From Anaerolineales bacterium (GTDB taxonomy: Bacteria > Chloroflexota > Anaerolineae > Anaerolineales > Villigracilaceae): a stretch of 63,964 nucleotides of DNA. The DNA lies in the NCBI GenBank assembly GCA_016744335.1, contig JADGEO010000017.1, positions 1 to 63,964 of the forward strand, given 5' to 3'. The notes beneath the pieces were generated by a model, which was not told the origin of the DNA, did not search any database, and saw only the letters and a list, made by a program, of their open reading frames with translations. How positions within the stretch are numbered: position 1 is the stretch's first letter; each line of letters starts with the position of its first letter. Positions 32,777 through 41,190 of the stretch are shown here, piece after piece. A program made the translations under genes and the position numbers.

Positions 32777-34867
32777 TTATTCACAGGCGAGATAATCTCG
32801 TAGGTCTATTAATATATTTTCGCGTTCTGTTGAAGCGGGCGTGTTTTCTTCGATATTGATGAGTGTTGAGCAGAGAATAGGAGACATGCCTTGAGTAATT
32901 TTATTCGATCGACGGGTCATTTCTTTTACTCGTTCCCAGTTTTCTTGATGAGCATAGCCTTCGATAAAGGGAATGTATTCAAAACCGTTTGCAGGTGCTT
33001 TATTTGCTTTTTGGGCTTCTTCCCAGAGGGTAGTGATTTCAGCCCACTCACCTCGCTGACGTGCCAAATCGGCTTTTTGGTAGTAGGAACACCAGTTTTC
33101 TTGGGTTTCTTCCCCGAATATCTCTGGAGGCAAGAAGTGTTTGCTTTCGCTCTCTGTCAATATCTGGTCAAGTGCAGAATTTAGGCTTACTTTTCGTTCT
33201 AAATGCGAGATGAGGCGTAAATTAGCATCTTCAGGGCGAAGCACCCATAAGCATTGCCCAAGTCCTGGTTCAAAGGAGATAAGAAGGCTTTCTTTACTGC
33301 TCCCATTAAAATTAGAGAGAAGGTGTTTTTTTTCTAAAGGTACTCCTTCAACGAAGGTATCAATTTTATCGTAATATCCTGCATACCCAGCAAAAAACCA
33401 ATAAGGGATTTCTTCATTAGAAGTACCCTTGGCAGGAAAAAAAAGTGTATTAATAGCGTAGGAAGTAGGGTATTCCCCCATAAATGGCAAAATCTCTGCT
33501 TCTGTGATAATGGCGGTATTTGCTTCCCAAGCAGGGATTCGCTCTGTTAACTGGTAATAAAGGTTTTTTTGTTTTTCCCAAGCATATTCGTATTTATGTG
33601 CATTATGCAAATGTACCCCAATTGCAAGAGAGACTAGAATGGAAACAAACAGATTTGCTTTTTTTCGTTCTCTAATGAAGTAAATTATGCCAGTAGATAA
33701 AAGAATTGCCGCACCAAGCATTGCTGGAATACCAAAACGAGTTGCCGCCATTTGATTTGTATGTGTTGAGATTGCCTTACCGATTGCCCAAATGGGTAAG
33801 GTTCCAGAGAAAAGAGCAACCACGCCGAATAACAGGGATTCTTTTAGTTGATTTCGGTTTTCCTCTGTTTCTGTTTCCTCTTCTTTTTCTAAAAACAAGT
33901 GATTTAGAAGAATATAAAGAAAAAAGAAGCTACCAAGCATTATGAATAAAGTAAAGCTTGTAAAAATGGAGGTTAAATTAAAAATGGCAGGCTCTATGGC
34001 TTGCGCCCAAGTGCCAAGTAAAACAATAGAAGAATCTTTTAAAGCAGTGATAAATAAAGATAAACTTGCTTTTAAAGGTTCTTCTAGAAATTGGTAGAGA
34101 AGAACAGGTGAGTTTCTATCCCCCGAGGGGGGACCTTGAAAGATTACCAAACGCCAATAAAAATATCCTCCTAAAATCATGAGATAGGGCAACCAACGTA
34201 AGAAAGTTTTTAATAATCTTTTGAAAAAGATTATTTCTTGGCGAGAAATTAAAATCCACAAAATAATAGGGCGTAAAAGTTCTAAGCCTGAATAATACTC
34301 AGCAGTAAAAAGATGTACACCTTCTAAAAGAAGAGATCCCAAAATGAGAGGAATGCGCCACTTTGAAGCAGATTCTGCTCGTATCATAAACCACAAGGAA
34401 AAAAGATAAAGAGCAAATCCCACCCAATGATGTGTCGACCCTAAAGCCAAAGGTTGCATCAAAAAAAAAGGATAAACGGCAAAAATTAAAGCTGAATAAG
34501 TGGCTAGTTTTTTAGAATCTTTCCACAAAGAGTTTAACGTTAACCAGAGAGCAAAAGCAGAAAGCCACCTAAAGAAAAGAGTTGAAAGATGCCAATTTAA
34601 AGGCTTAAAACCTAGAAAATTAAACCCTAAAGTATATAACCAGCCTGCATAAGGACGACTATCAAAAAAGAGCATCTTGTCTATGTTTTCGATTCCCTGT
34701 GTGTAGGCATAATAAACGTAGGGCCAATCGTCCATATAAAAGCCCAGTTTTGGCGCGAGCAATCCAAATGCCATGAAAGAAACGCCAAATAAAATTAGCG
34801 GTACTGCCCACGCAGAGGAAAGTAGAGAAAGTGCTTTTTCTTTTGTATATGAAAAATTATTTTTCAC
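32777..34867 (-). CDS. Large multi-pass membrane protein, glycan-associated
   Basis: A 696-residue protein with about twelve hydrophobic helices in the first 430 residues and a soluble C-terminal half. The first external loop, LGFYMDDWPYVYYAY, has a paired-aspartate site like that of GT-C transferases and GtrII-like proteins. The C-terminal half ends in a helical, TPR-like region (WCSYYQKADLARQRGEWAEITTLWEEAQ). No family is assigned with certainty. An in-frame palindrome lies at 34118-34135. It overlaps the cytidylyltransferase gene by 11 bases. Confidence 0.65.
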   Translation of the reverse strand: MKNNFSYTKEKALSLLSSAWAVPLILFGVSFMAFGLLAPKLGFYMDDWPYVYYAYTQGIENIDKMLFFDSRPYAGWLYTLGFNFLGFKPLNWHLSTLFFRWLSAFALWLTLNSLWKDSKKLATYSALIFAVYPFFLMQPLALGSTHHWVGFALYLFSLWFMIRAESASKWRIPLILGSLLLEGVHLFTAEYYSGLELLRPIILWILISRQEIIFFKRLLKTFLRWLPYLMILGGYFYWRLVIFQGPPSGDRNSPVLLYQFLEEPLKASLSLFITALKDSSIVLLGTWAQAIEPAIFNLTSIFTSFTLFIMLGSFFFLYILLNHLFLEKEEETETEENRNQLKESLLFGVVALFSGTLPIWAIGKAISTHTNQMAATRFGIPAMLGAAILLSTGIIYFIRERKKANLFVSILVSLAIGVHLHNAHKYEYAWEKQKNLYYQLTERIPAWEANTAIITEAEILPFMGEYPTSYAINTLFFPAKGTSNEEIPYWFFAGYAGYYDKIDTFVEGVPLEKKHLLSNFNGSSKESLLISFEPGLGQCLWVLRPEDANLRLISHLERKVSLNSALDQILTESESKHFLPPEIFGEETQENWCSYYQKADLARQRGEWAEITTLWEEAQKANKAPANGFEYIPFIEGYAHQENWERVKEMTRRSNKITQGMSPILCSTLINIEENTPASTERENILIDLRDYLACE
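34118..34135 (-). repeat. In-frame GGTCCCCCCTCGGGGGAT hairpin
   Basis: An 18-base palindrome inside the membrane-protein gene, translated as GPPSGD in a loop between two hydrophobic helices. Similar C-run/G-run hairpins lie in the genes at 24497 and 2521. Confidence 0.55.
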
Positions 34868-35528
34868 TTTTTTTCCTCATCAAAATATCTGCCAAAATAA
34901 AATCGCTTTCTTCGTCAATATCTACCGCCTCAAGCGCAGGGATTTCAAACATAAGCGGATTTTCGCCAACTCGATGGTTAAATTTGAGTAAATTCTCTCG
35001 GCTAAAAAGATAAATGCAGGAGTTTTCTTCGTAAAGGGGATCTAAATCTTGCGTTTGGATTAATTCTTTCGGATTATGATTAATCGCTTCGCCGCTTCGC
35101 GCGTAAAATCGGGCTTGGTGACGGGTTACAGAGAATAGCGAGTCGTGAGCAGGGTGCGCTTCGAGAAACGCCTTAATCCCAGCAGATACTGTTTGTGAAC
35201 TCAAGAGTGGATTTGTGCTGTGGGTTTGCAAATAAAAATCTGCTTTCACTTGCTCTGTATCGTAGAGCAAAATATCATTCATCGGGCGGTCATCTTCGCG
35301 CAGATGCTTGGGGCGTGGTAGCACGTGGACTTCAGGGAAGTCAGCGGCAAGTCCATCTATAATTGGTTGTGAATCTGTATCTACCACGATGATGTCAATT
35401 TCAGGGACGGCGCGTAAAGTTTCAATAATATGGTGAAAGAGCGGCTTGCCAGCTAAATCACGATAGTTTTTTCCCGGCACGCGCTGGGAGTGGTGTCTCA
35501 TGGGGACAAGGGCGGCAATTTTAGTCAT
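34857..35528 (-). CDS. Acylneuraminate cytidylyltransferase family protein
   Basis: Predicted to activate a nonulosonic acid or related sugar acid as its CMP derivative. The N-terminal signature is ALVPMRHHSQRVPGKNYRDLAGKPLF, the R..S.R.PGKN nucleotide loop of NeuA/KdsB-type enzymes. IDIIVVDTDSQPI and LQTHSTNPLLSSQTV (metal and CTP site) follow, and the C-terminus has VDIDEESDFILAD. The 223-residue length fits single-domain members. It implies an acidic sugar in the surface glycan. It overlaps the HEPN gene upstream by 8 bases. Confidence 0.9.
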   Translation of the reverse strand: MTKIAALVPMRHHSQRVPGKNYRDLAGKPLFHHIIETLRAVPEIDIIVVDTDSQPIIDGLAADFPEVHVLPRPKHLREDDRPMNDILLYDTEQVKADFYLQTHSTNPLLSSQTVSAGIKAFLEAHPAHDSLFSVTRHQARFYARSGEAINHNPKELIQTQDLDPLYEENSCIYLFSRENLLKFNHRVGENPLMFEIPALEAVDIDEESDFILADILMRKKSEK

Positions 35529-35910
35529 CTTTCAAGCCCAATCGTTGGCGCATCAGTTTACGAATTTCTTTACAGGTTTTTACCGCATCTCGAGCATCTT
35601 CTTTTTCAGCCGATTCTCCAGGGTACCGAAACTCAACAGCGAAATCAGTAAGCTCTCGTAGCGAGTGAATGAAAGTTAAAAGAAAAGGCTCAATTTCGTT
35701 GAGTAGATTTGCTAAATATGCAAGGTCGTGTGTTTTTGAAAAAGGTTTTCCCGCTTCAACTAAGCGCGCTTTTAAGTATTTCTCAACACACTGTTGAGCA
35801 TGAAAACAAGCTGAATCATAATTAGGATGTTTTCTAGCGCGATATTCCCGCTGTGCTGAAATAAAATCGCCTTCGGCTTTCTCTACCCATTCATGCGTAA
35901 GAGGCTTCAT
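35521..35910 (-). CDS. HEPN domain protein (toxin-type partner of MNT)
   Basis: A 129-residue helical protein with the HEPN signature AEGDFISAQREYRARKHPNY then SACFHAQQCVEKYLKARLV and FSKTHDLAYLANLL. Such proteins pair with minimal nucleotidyltransferases; in studied pairs the HEPN partner is an RNase toxin that is silenced by AMP transfer from the MNT. The ATG at 35910 lies inside the 3' end of the MNT gene (20-base overlap), as in typical pairs. A longer frame starting at 35955 is unlikely. Activity here is not proven. Confidence 0.85.
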   Translation of the reverse strand: MKPLTHEWVEKAEGDFISAQREYRARKHPNYDSACFHAQQCVEKYLKARLVEAGKPFSKTHDLAYLANLLNEIEPFLLTFIHSLRELTDFAVEFRYPGESAEKEDARDAVKTCKEIRKLMRQRLGLKDD

Positions 35911-36217
35911 ATAGCACCGTCCCTTTCTCAATAATTTCCTGAATAAAAAAATCACCCATTTCTAAACGTCGCTTCATTTCTTCTGGTCGGCGCACCATCA
36001 AGTCAATGGGAAAGTCGGGGCGCGTTTTCATCCAAATTTTTGTTGCCATTTTAGGACTGCGTCCTTCAAAAGGCATAATCACGAGCATGTCAACATCTGA
36101 GTCTCGGGTCGGTTTTCCATGAGCATAAGAACCAAAGAGAATGATTTTCTCTGGTTCGAAATAGGTAGCTATATCTTTTGCCAAAGCGTGGATTTTTGAG
36201 ATTTTAAGCATGGGCAT
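35891..36217 (-). CDS. MNT-type nucleotidyltransferase (antitoxin partner)
   Basis: A 108-residue minimal nucleotidyltransferase with the exact active-site pattern GSX10DXD: GSYAHGKPTRDSDVD (about residues 29-43), then LVIMPFEG and PIDLMVRRPEEMKRR, where the third catalytic Asp lies. In MntA/HepT-type modules this enzyme AMPylates and silences the HEPN protein. The HEPN gene follows with a 20-base overlap. The pair is inserted between glycan genes on the same strand. Confidence 0.88.
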   Translation of the reverse strand: MPMLKISKIHALAKDIATYFEPEKIILFGSYAHGKPTRDSDVDMLVIMPFEGRSPKMATKIWMKTRPDFPIDLMVRRPEEMKRRLEMGDFFIQEIIEKGTVLYEASYA

Positions 36218-36233
36218 TTGCTCCTTCCATAAG

Positions 36234-36620
36234 TTAGTTCTCGAAAATATATCCTGCTTCTTTCAATACTTTTTTAGCAAGAACTAAAGCATCGGATTTG
36301 ACCAAAATATAATCTGTGTCATAAGTCGAAAGCGCAAAAATGCTGATCTCTGCCTCAGCCAAGACATTAGAAATTGCGGCTAAAATTCCTGTGAGCGCAA
36401 AATCAAGCGGACCTAATACTTTTATGCAAGACCAGCCCCTTTCACTTTTTTCACTTGCTAGAGAAATTTGGGTATCACAAACAATGGATAATTCATCATC
36501 TGTGCGTGTGATAGAGAAGAAATTAGATTTTAAAACTTGAGTAGGGATGTTTTGCTCAAGTTTTAGACGATGGACAGTATATTCTCCGTCAAGGAGGGCT
36601 AATTTTAAATTATTTTTCAT
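36234..36620 (-). CDS. ACT-domain protein (CASTOR-like ACT_7)
   Basis: A 128-residue protein with two ACT-like halves: residues 1-55 (LALLDGEYTVHRLKLEQNIP) and 56-128, where GWSCIKVLGPLDFALTGILA and LAEAEISIFALSTYDTDYILV match the ligand-binding ACT pattern of small amino-acid-sensing proteins. The ligand is unknown. It overlaps the GT2 gene upstream by 11 bases, so it is co-transcribed with the glycan operon. Confidence 0.82.
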   Translation of the reverse strand: MKNNLKLALLDGEYTVHRLKLEQNIPTQVLKSNFFSITRTDDELSIVCDTQISLASEKSERGWSCIKVLGPLDFALTGILAAISNVLAEAEISIFALSTYDTDYILVKSDALVLAKKVLKEAGYIFEN

Positions 36621-37554
36621 ATTCTATTTTCTCAATGCCTCGCGGTGCGGGCGTTTTTTCTGAAAGTATGCCAGGCGGATAATAAAAGCTTTGATGCAAT
36701 TCTGAATCTATTCTACCCGAATAATGATAACCCTGATACGTACCAAGATATTGCAAAAAACGGAACCAGAGTATGCTCCACCAATTTTCTTTTAATGCTC
36801 TTTCACGTTTTGCTTCTAATAAGTCTGAGTAGGTGCTACTGAGCCAAAGGCGAAGGAAGTTCCAAAGTGAGAAGGTGCTATTCGGCAAAGTTTGCTTCAT
36901 TGCAATTGCTTCTCGTCTATAGCGATTATGGACTTGGGCAGGTTCTTCATCGTGAAGATGGATGATTTCGGCTTCGGCAATATAAGCAATGCTGTAACCT
37001 TGCTCCATTGCCCAACTGCTCCATGCCAAGTCTTCGAGACCCGTTAGCGCTTCATTATAAGGATGTTCTTCCCAAAGCGATTTCCGAATGGCGGCATTAG
37101 CATTATGCGAGTAAGGATGTCCCTGATTAGGTTGGGAAATATCAGGGAAGTATTGCTTAAAAAACTGATGTTCTGAGTATTGATTTGTCTCTCCGCCGCG
37201 TTGTTTTCCGTAACTGACCGCCAGGTTTTCATTATCTTTAAAGGGTTTCAACAATTGCTCTAGCCAATCGGGGTAAACGGGATAGCAATGTGCGCTAACG
37301 TTGACGATGAACTCTCCCGAGGCGGCTTTTACGCCATAATTGAGCGAACGCCCAAAGGTGAATTCTTCGGGCGTGATGTGAACAATTTTGGCGTCATAGT
37401 TTTCGGCAATCGTGACAGTCTCATCGGTAGAACCTGAATCAACAAGAATGATTTCAATACCTTCAAGATTCTGTTGCTTGATTCCCTTAAGCAAACGACC
37501 AATATCTTTGGCTTCATTATAAGCACGGATGATTATAGAGCAAGTTTTAGCCAT
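36610..37554 (-). CDS. Glycosyltransferase family 2
   Basis: A 314-residue GT-A transferase: CSIIIRAYNEAKDIGRLL, IEIILVDSGSTDETVTI, GEFIVNVSAHCYPVYPDW at the metal site, and the ED-like GLEDLAWSSWAMEQG acceptor motif. This profile is close to rhamnosyltransferase-like GT2 enzymes. The C-terminal third is helical with aromatic residues and may contact the membrane. It starts 3 bases after the methyltransferase stop. Confidence 0.92.
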   Translation of the reverse strand: MAKTCSIIIRAYNEAKDIGRLLKGIKQQNLEGIEIILVDSGSTDETVTIAENYDAKIVHITPEEFTFGRSLNYGVKAASGEFIVNVSAHCYPVYPDWLEQLLKPFKDNENLAVSYGKQRGGETNQYSEHQFFKQYFPDISQPNQGHPYSHNANAAIRKSLWEEHPYNEALTGLEDLAWSSWAMEQGYSIAYIAEAEIIHLHDEEPAQVHNRYRREAIAMKQTLPNSTFSLWNFLRLWLSSTYSDLLEAKRERALKENWWSILWFRFLQYLGTYQGYHYSGRIDSELHQSFYYPPGILSEKTPAPRGIEKIEYEK

Positions 37555-37557
37555 TTT

Positions 37558-38286
37558 TTATTTCTTCTCAGCCACTAGCATGATACTCTCCCCCCACTTC
37601 ATGGGCAAAAAGGGGATTCCGAGAATTGCTTGCAATCCACCAAGTGAGCCGAAGAAGAGTTTTTGGAGTATATCGGGGACGTAAGAAATATAAGGCACAT
37701 CCCAAAAACCATCGGAGAAGAGTTTTATGGGCGGACTAAAGCCCGCACTACGAAGCATTTTAAGCCAATCGGCGGGTGGTTTTAGGGCAATGTGGGTAGG
37801 GTCTTGGTAGCCGATCCACGCGTCGCCTTTAAGGGGTTTGAGGAGAGAATCTAGGTTTGGGGTAGAAAGAACGAGAACCCCGCCTGGGGACAGAATCCTG
37901 CCCAATTCGGAGATAGCAAGTTCAGGGTCACGGAGGTGTTCGACAACGTGTTTGATGATGACCACGCCGAAGCTAGAATCTGCAAAGGGGAGATTTTCCG
38001 CACTTCCGACATTCAAATCTGTTTGAGGGGCAAGAGCACGAGATTCTTTCAATGCCCAGTGATTAATGTCGAGGGCAAAGGTTTCAAAATCTGCTTCTAA
38101 AGAGCCAATAAGATGCCCCATTCCTGAACCGATTTCGAGCAGGCGGGTGCCGCTTGTCCCATAGCGACTTGCTAAAATTGCATAAAAACGATTCGACCAC
38201 CAATACATGCTATATTTTGCAAAACTGGTGTTTTCGTAAGTATTTGTGGAAAAATAATCTTCGTTAAATTTCTCGTTATGTTCCAT
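37558..38286 (-). CDS. SAM-dependent methyltransferase
   Basis: A 242-residue class I methyltransferase: motif I RLLEIGSGMGHLIGSL, motif II FALDINHWAL, post-II NVGSAENLPFADSSFGVVIIKHVVEHL, and motif IV LSPGGVLVLSTPN. This is the Methyltransf_11 type common in glycan loci, where it O-methylates sugars. It lies 9 bases after the next methyltransferase gene upstream and 3 bases before the GT2 gene. Confidence 0.9.
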   Translation of the reverse strand: MEHNEKFNEDYFSTNTYENTSFAKYSMYWWSNRFYAILASRYGTSGTRLLEIGSGMGHLIGSLEADFETFALDINHWALKESRALAPQTDLNVGSAENLPFADSSFGVVIIKHVVEHLRDPELAISELGRILSPGGVLVLSTPNLDSLLKPLKGDAWIGYQDPTHIALKPPADWLKMLRSAGFSPPIKLFSDGFWDVPYISYVPDILQKLFFGSLGGLQAILGIPFLPMKWGESIMLVAEKK

Positions 38287-38295
38287 AAAGTTTGT

Positions 38296-39093
38296 TTATT
38301 TCTCTCGCTTTCTCGCAATAAAAAAGGTGAAAGTGCCGTCATCTACTGGTTCGGCAGAGGCGTATTTACGCACATATTTTTCGGTAAAATATAAGTTCCA
38401 GCGGGTGGGGGAGAGTAGCCATTTGCGGGTAAAAACATGCACAATCAGCGATGGTAGCCCAAAATAGTGCCCCCATTCTAGTGTGCGCATTGCAGAAGGA
38501 GAGAAATAATGCCACCAGCGCACCAACTCAAACCCTGCTTCGTTGAGCCGCTTTTCCCATACTTCGGGTGGGTCGGCATATTCGACACGCGAGATAAACC
38601 TGAACCACTCTGTATACATATCTGCCAATTTTTTTAGACCGATTTGGCGGAGGCGGCGCGGAATATCGAGTTCGGATAAATAGCGTTCATTGGGGACGCA
38701 GAAGACAAAAGGCGCGCCCGCTCTTAACGTTCGGCTTGTTTCCGTTAAAACAGCATCGATGTGGGGGATATGCTCCAGCACCGAATTGCTTAGCGCACTG
38801 GCAAAATGCCCATCTGGGAAGGGCGACTGCGCCGCATCTCCTTCGATAAGTAGATTGTAAACGCCGCGCGTTCCCGCTTCTTGAATAGGCCCATGCCATG
38901 GGTCAAGCCCCACGTCAATTTTGCGGTCAAAGGTGAGTTGGGCAAAGTGACCGTCTCCACAGCCCACATCGAGGGTTGGCGAGGGGAGGTCTAAATCTTG
39001 ATAGTATTCTGATTCTACACCACGCACGAGGGCGCGAAAGTAGGGCAGGTCACGGAGATGGCGAAAGAGGAAGTCTTTTGAGGAAGTTGTCAT
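38296..39093 (-). CDS. SAM-dependent methyltransferase, first gene of the main glycan operon
   Basis: A 265-residue class I methyltransferase: motif I TLDVGCGDGHFAQL, IDVGLDPWHGP, LIEGDAAQSPFPDGHFASALSNSVLEHI and motif IV LRAGAPFVFCVPN. The C-terminal 110 residues include a conserved WWHYFSPSAMRTLEWGHYFG segment. From here to 19746 genes on the minus strand overlap or lie close together, so this is probably the promoter-proximal gene. It is divergent from the RHH/PIN pair. Confidence 0.88.
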   Translation of the reverse strand: MTTSSKDFLFRHLRDLPYFRALVRGVESEYYQDLDLPSPTLDVGCGDGHFAQLTFDRKIDVGLDPWHGPIQEAGTRGVYNLLIEGDAAQSPFPDGHFASALSNSVLEHIPHIDAVLTETSRTLRAGAPFVFCVPNERYLSELDIPRRLRQIGLKKLADMYTEWFRFISRVEYADPPEVWEKRLNEAGFELVRWWHYFSPSAMRTLEWGHYFGLPSLIVHVFTRKWLLSPTRWNLYFTEKYVRKYASAEPVDDGTFTFFIARKREK

Positions 39094-39124
39094 AGTTTTG
39101 ATTATTGCGTAATGATTTTTGTGC

Positions 39125-39168
39125 TATACTAAAAGTGTAATCACTTTCACCAAAAACGATTACACTTT
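39125..39168 (+). promoter_or_regulatory. Promoter and operator of the RHH/PIN toxin-antitoxin pair
   Basis: TATACT (39125-39130) is followed at once by a perfect 11-bp inverted repeat with a 15-base spacer: AAAGTGTAATC (39132-39142) and GATTACACTTT (39158-39168). AGGAG overlaps its end. An RHH antitoxin bound here would block both transcription start and leader, the usual autorepression scheme. The -35 box is weak. Confidence 0.7.
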
Positions 39169-39179
39169 AGGAGATTCTT

Positions 39180-39479
39180 ATGATTAGAACCCAGATTCAA
39201 TTAGAAGAAAGGCAATACAGAAAAATAAAAGAGATGGCGGCGACCTATGATGTTTCTATGGCTACGTTGATTCGTCAAAGCGTGGATATGTGGATTGAAA
39301 AACAGACTCAGCCTAGCCAAGATGAATTACGAAAAAGGGCATTATCAGTTATTGGCATTGCCAAAGATATTGATGGCGCGACAGATGTTTCGGTGAACCA
39401 CGATAAATATCTTGATGAAGCCTACGATTATTTTACAGATATTCGTGTGTCGCAAGGAGTTGAAAATGATATTGATTGA
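39180..39479 (+). CDS. RHH-type antitoxin (VapB-like)
   Basis: A 99-residue protein with a ribbon-helix-helix N-terminus (residues 1-45): MIRTQIQLEERQYRKIKEMA, then YDVSMATLIRQSVDMWIEK. The C-terminal half is acidic (KYLDEAYDYFTDIRV) and would bind and block the toxin. Stop and toxin start overlap by 14 bases. A palindromic operator lies just upstream. The pair sits on the plus strand inside an otherwise minus-strand glycan locus, consistent with recent insertion. Confidence 0.88.
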   Translation: MIRTQIQLEERQYRKIKEMAATYDVSMATLIRQSVDMWIEKQTQPSQDELRKRALSVIGIAKDIDGATDVSVNHDKYLDEAYDYFTDIRVSQGVENDID

Positions 39480-39867
39480 TACATCTGCAATTTTTGCTAT
39501 CCTAGATAAAAATGACATCAATCATTTTCGAGCGGCAAATTTATGGCAAGAGTTAGTTCAAAAAGAAATAGATATTTTCATCAATAGCAATCTGTTGCTT
39601 GAATCGATTGCCTTAATCCAACGAAGACACGGGATGGAAATTTTGCACCAATTTCATTTTAGTATGGTTCCTTGGCTAAAAATTGAGTGGACAGATATAG
39701 AAAAACACACTCATGCAATAGAAATGCTTTTTGCCGCCAACCGCCGACACCTCAGCCTTGTAGACATTTCTGCCTTCGCTACCATGCGCCGACTTGGTAT
39801 CAGAAAAGCCTTTACCTTCGATCAACATTTTGCAGAAGAAGGTTTTGACCTGATTCCTGCTTCCTGA
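39466..39867 (+). CDS. PIN-domain toxin (VapC-like ribonuclease)
   Basis: A 133-residue PIN-domain RNase with the acidic quartet visible: Asp5 (MILIDTSAIFAIL), Glu46 (NLLLESIALI), Asp100 (LSLVDISAFATMRRLG) and Asp119 (FTFDQHFAEEGF). These residues bind the catalytic metal in VapC toxins. The ATG at 39466 has AAGGAG at 39453-39458, within the antitoxin gene. The target RNA is unknown. Confidence 0.9.
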   Translation: MILIDTSAIFAILDKNDINHFRAANLWQELVQKEIDIFINSNLLLESIALIQRRHGMEILHQFHFSMVPWLKIEWTDIEKHTHAIEMLFAANRRHLSLVDISAFATMRRLGIRKAFTFDQHFAEEGFDLIPAS

Positions 39868-39871
39868 TTAA

Positions 39872-41026
39872 CTAATTCCTGAGTTCTTCAAACATTTTCT
39901 CATATTCAATCGCCACGCTATCGGGGTCATACGTTTGAGCAAGTGCGGCAGTATCACAGCGATACTTTTCTTTATTGGCAAAAATTTTCAATAAGCCATC
40001 TGCTAATTCATTTGCACTGCCAATTTTGGCGATTTCGCCCATATCGTGCATTAACACGGGCTGACGAACGCCAGGCAACGCTGATGCCACGCAGGGGACG
40101 TTATTGAGCATTGCTTCAATTTGTACGAGACCAAAAGCCTCAGTTGCATTCAAAGAGGGGACAACGAGCGCATCAAGAGCGGGATAAAAAGCCGCCATCT
40201 CTGTAGGGTTGAGAATGCCAAGAAAAGTCCAATGTCCATTTTCTTCATATTCTTTAATTCGTCCCATCAGGTGGTTTGCGTAGGCTTCTTCGCTGAAAAC
40301 ATCTTTATATTGTCCGGCAAACAGAACTTGCGCATTGGGGTATTGCTCCAGAATCTGTGGCATAGCATCAAGCAGAATTTCTACCCCTTTTTCTGCGGCT
40401 AAACGAGTTGCCATGCCTATAACGGGATTGCGTACAGCAACCTGATGTTTTTTTGCGAAAGTGTTAATCGCATTATCGCCTGCATCGGGTAATTCTACGG
40501 GGGGCAAGAAGGTGCGTAATTTATCTTTATAGCGCGAAAGATAAGGAGAGTGATCGGCATAATCTTGGGTATAAGTCACGATTCTATTTGCCAGTTTTCC
40601 CGCTAAATTATTTTGAAAATGCACCACAGAATTAACGATTTTATTGAAAAAACCATCGGGGAGATTTAAGTCACAGTGGTAGGTTAATACAGAAGGCTTG
40701 TTAAAAAGTCGGGCACGAAAGGCTACGCCGGGAGCGTCAAATTGGGGCAGATGCATTTGGACTACGTCATGCTCTCGCGTTAATTTGGTGGCAACCCAGC
40801 CAAATGTAGGAGCGATTACGCCTTTGCTAATGCGAAAAGCCACAGGCACGCGTAGCACGCGCACGCCATCCATCATCTCTTCGCGCGGTAAATCCGCATC
40901 AAATTGGGTGGTCATTACGGTAACTTCGTGACCCCGTTTTACAAAAGCCCGCGCCAATCGTTCGGCGTAAATGGTCAGCCCCGATGTGTGGGGGCGATAG
41001 TAGGTAAGGACGGTTAGTATTTTCAT
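39872..41026 (-). CDS. Glycosyltransferase family 4
   Basis: A GT-B fold transferase of 384 residues. The N-terminal domain opens ILTVLTYYRPHTSGLTIYAERLARAFVKRGHEV; the C-terminal donor domain has GMATRLAAEKGVEILLDAM, AQVLFAGQYK and the EX7E-like ALVVPSLNATEAFGLVQIEAM. This pattern is typical of retaining transferases of surface glycans. It is separated from the main operon by the toxin-antitoxin pair and has its own TATAAT 8 bases before the ATG, without a Shine-Dalgarno. Confidence 0.93.
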   Translation of the reverse strand: MKILTVLTYYRPHTSGLTIYAERLARAFVKRGHEVTVMTTQFDADLPREEMMDGVRVLRVPVAFRISKGVIAPTFGWVATKLTREHDVVQMHLPQFDAPGVAFRARLFNKPSVLTYHCDLNLPDGFFNKIVNSVVHFQNNLAGKLANRIVTYTQDYADHSPYLSRYKDKLRTFLPPVELPDAGDNAINTFAKKHQVAVRNPVIGMATRLAAEKGVEILLDAMPQILEQYPNAQVLFAGQYKDVFSEEAYANHLMGRIKEYEENGHWTFLGILNPTEMAAFYPALDALVVPSLNATEAFGLVQIEAMLNNVPCVASALPGVRQPVLMHDMGEIAKIGSANELADGLLKIFANKEKYRCDTAALAQTYDPDSVAIEYEKMFEELRN

Positions 41027-41034
41027 TGGGCAGA

Positions 41035-41040
41035 ATTATA
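41035..41040 (-). promoter_or_regulatory. Possible leaderless -10 element of the GT4 gene
   Basis: Consensus TATAAT on the minus strand, then eight bases, then ATG. Transcription would start within one or two bases of the start codon. No Shine-Dalgarno is present. Confidence 0.5.
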
Positions 41041-41111
41041 ACGCAGATATGAGATTGAATAAACGCCCGCGACAAGTGTGACCCTGGGCTTGCTTGCCTC
41101 TGTCAACATTA

Positions 41112-41142
41112 TTGCTAATAGGCACTTATTTTGCCTTATAAT
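41112..41142 (+). promoter_or_regulatory. Promoter of fbp
   Basis: TATAAT (41137-41142) has TTGCTA (41112-41117) 19 bases upstream. The leader is about 40 bases and ends with AAGGAG at 41180-41185 before the ATG. This contrasts with the divergent leaderless GT4 gene. Confidence 0.5.
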
Positions 41143-41190
41143 AGATTAACGTAAGATACGGGACTATTTTTTACCAAAAAAGGAGTAAGA

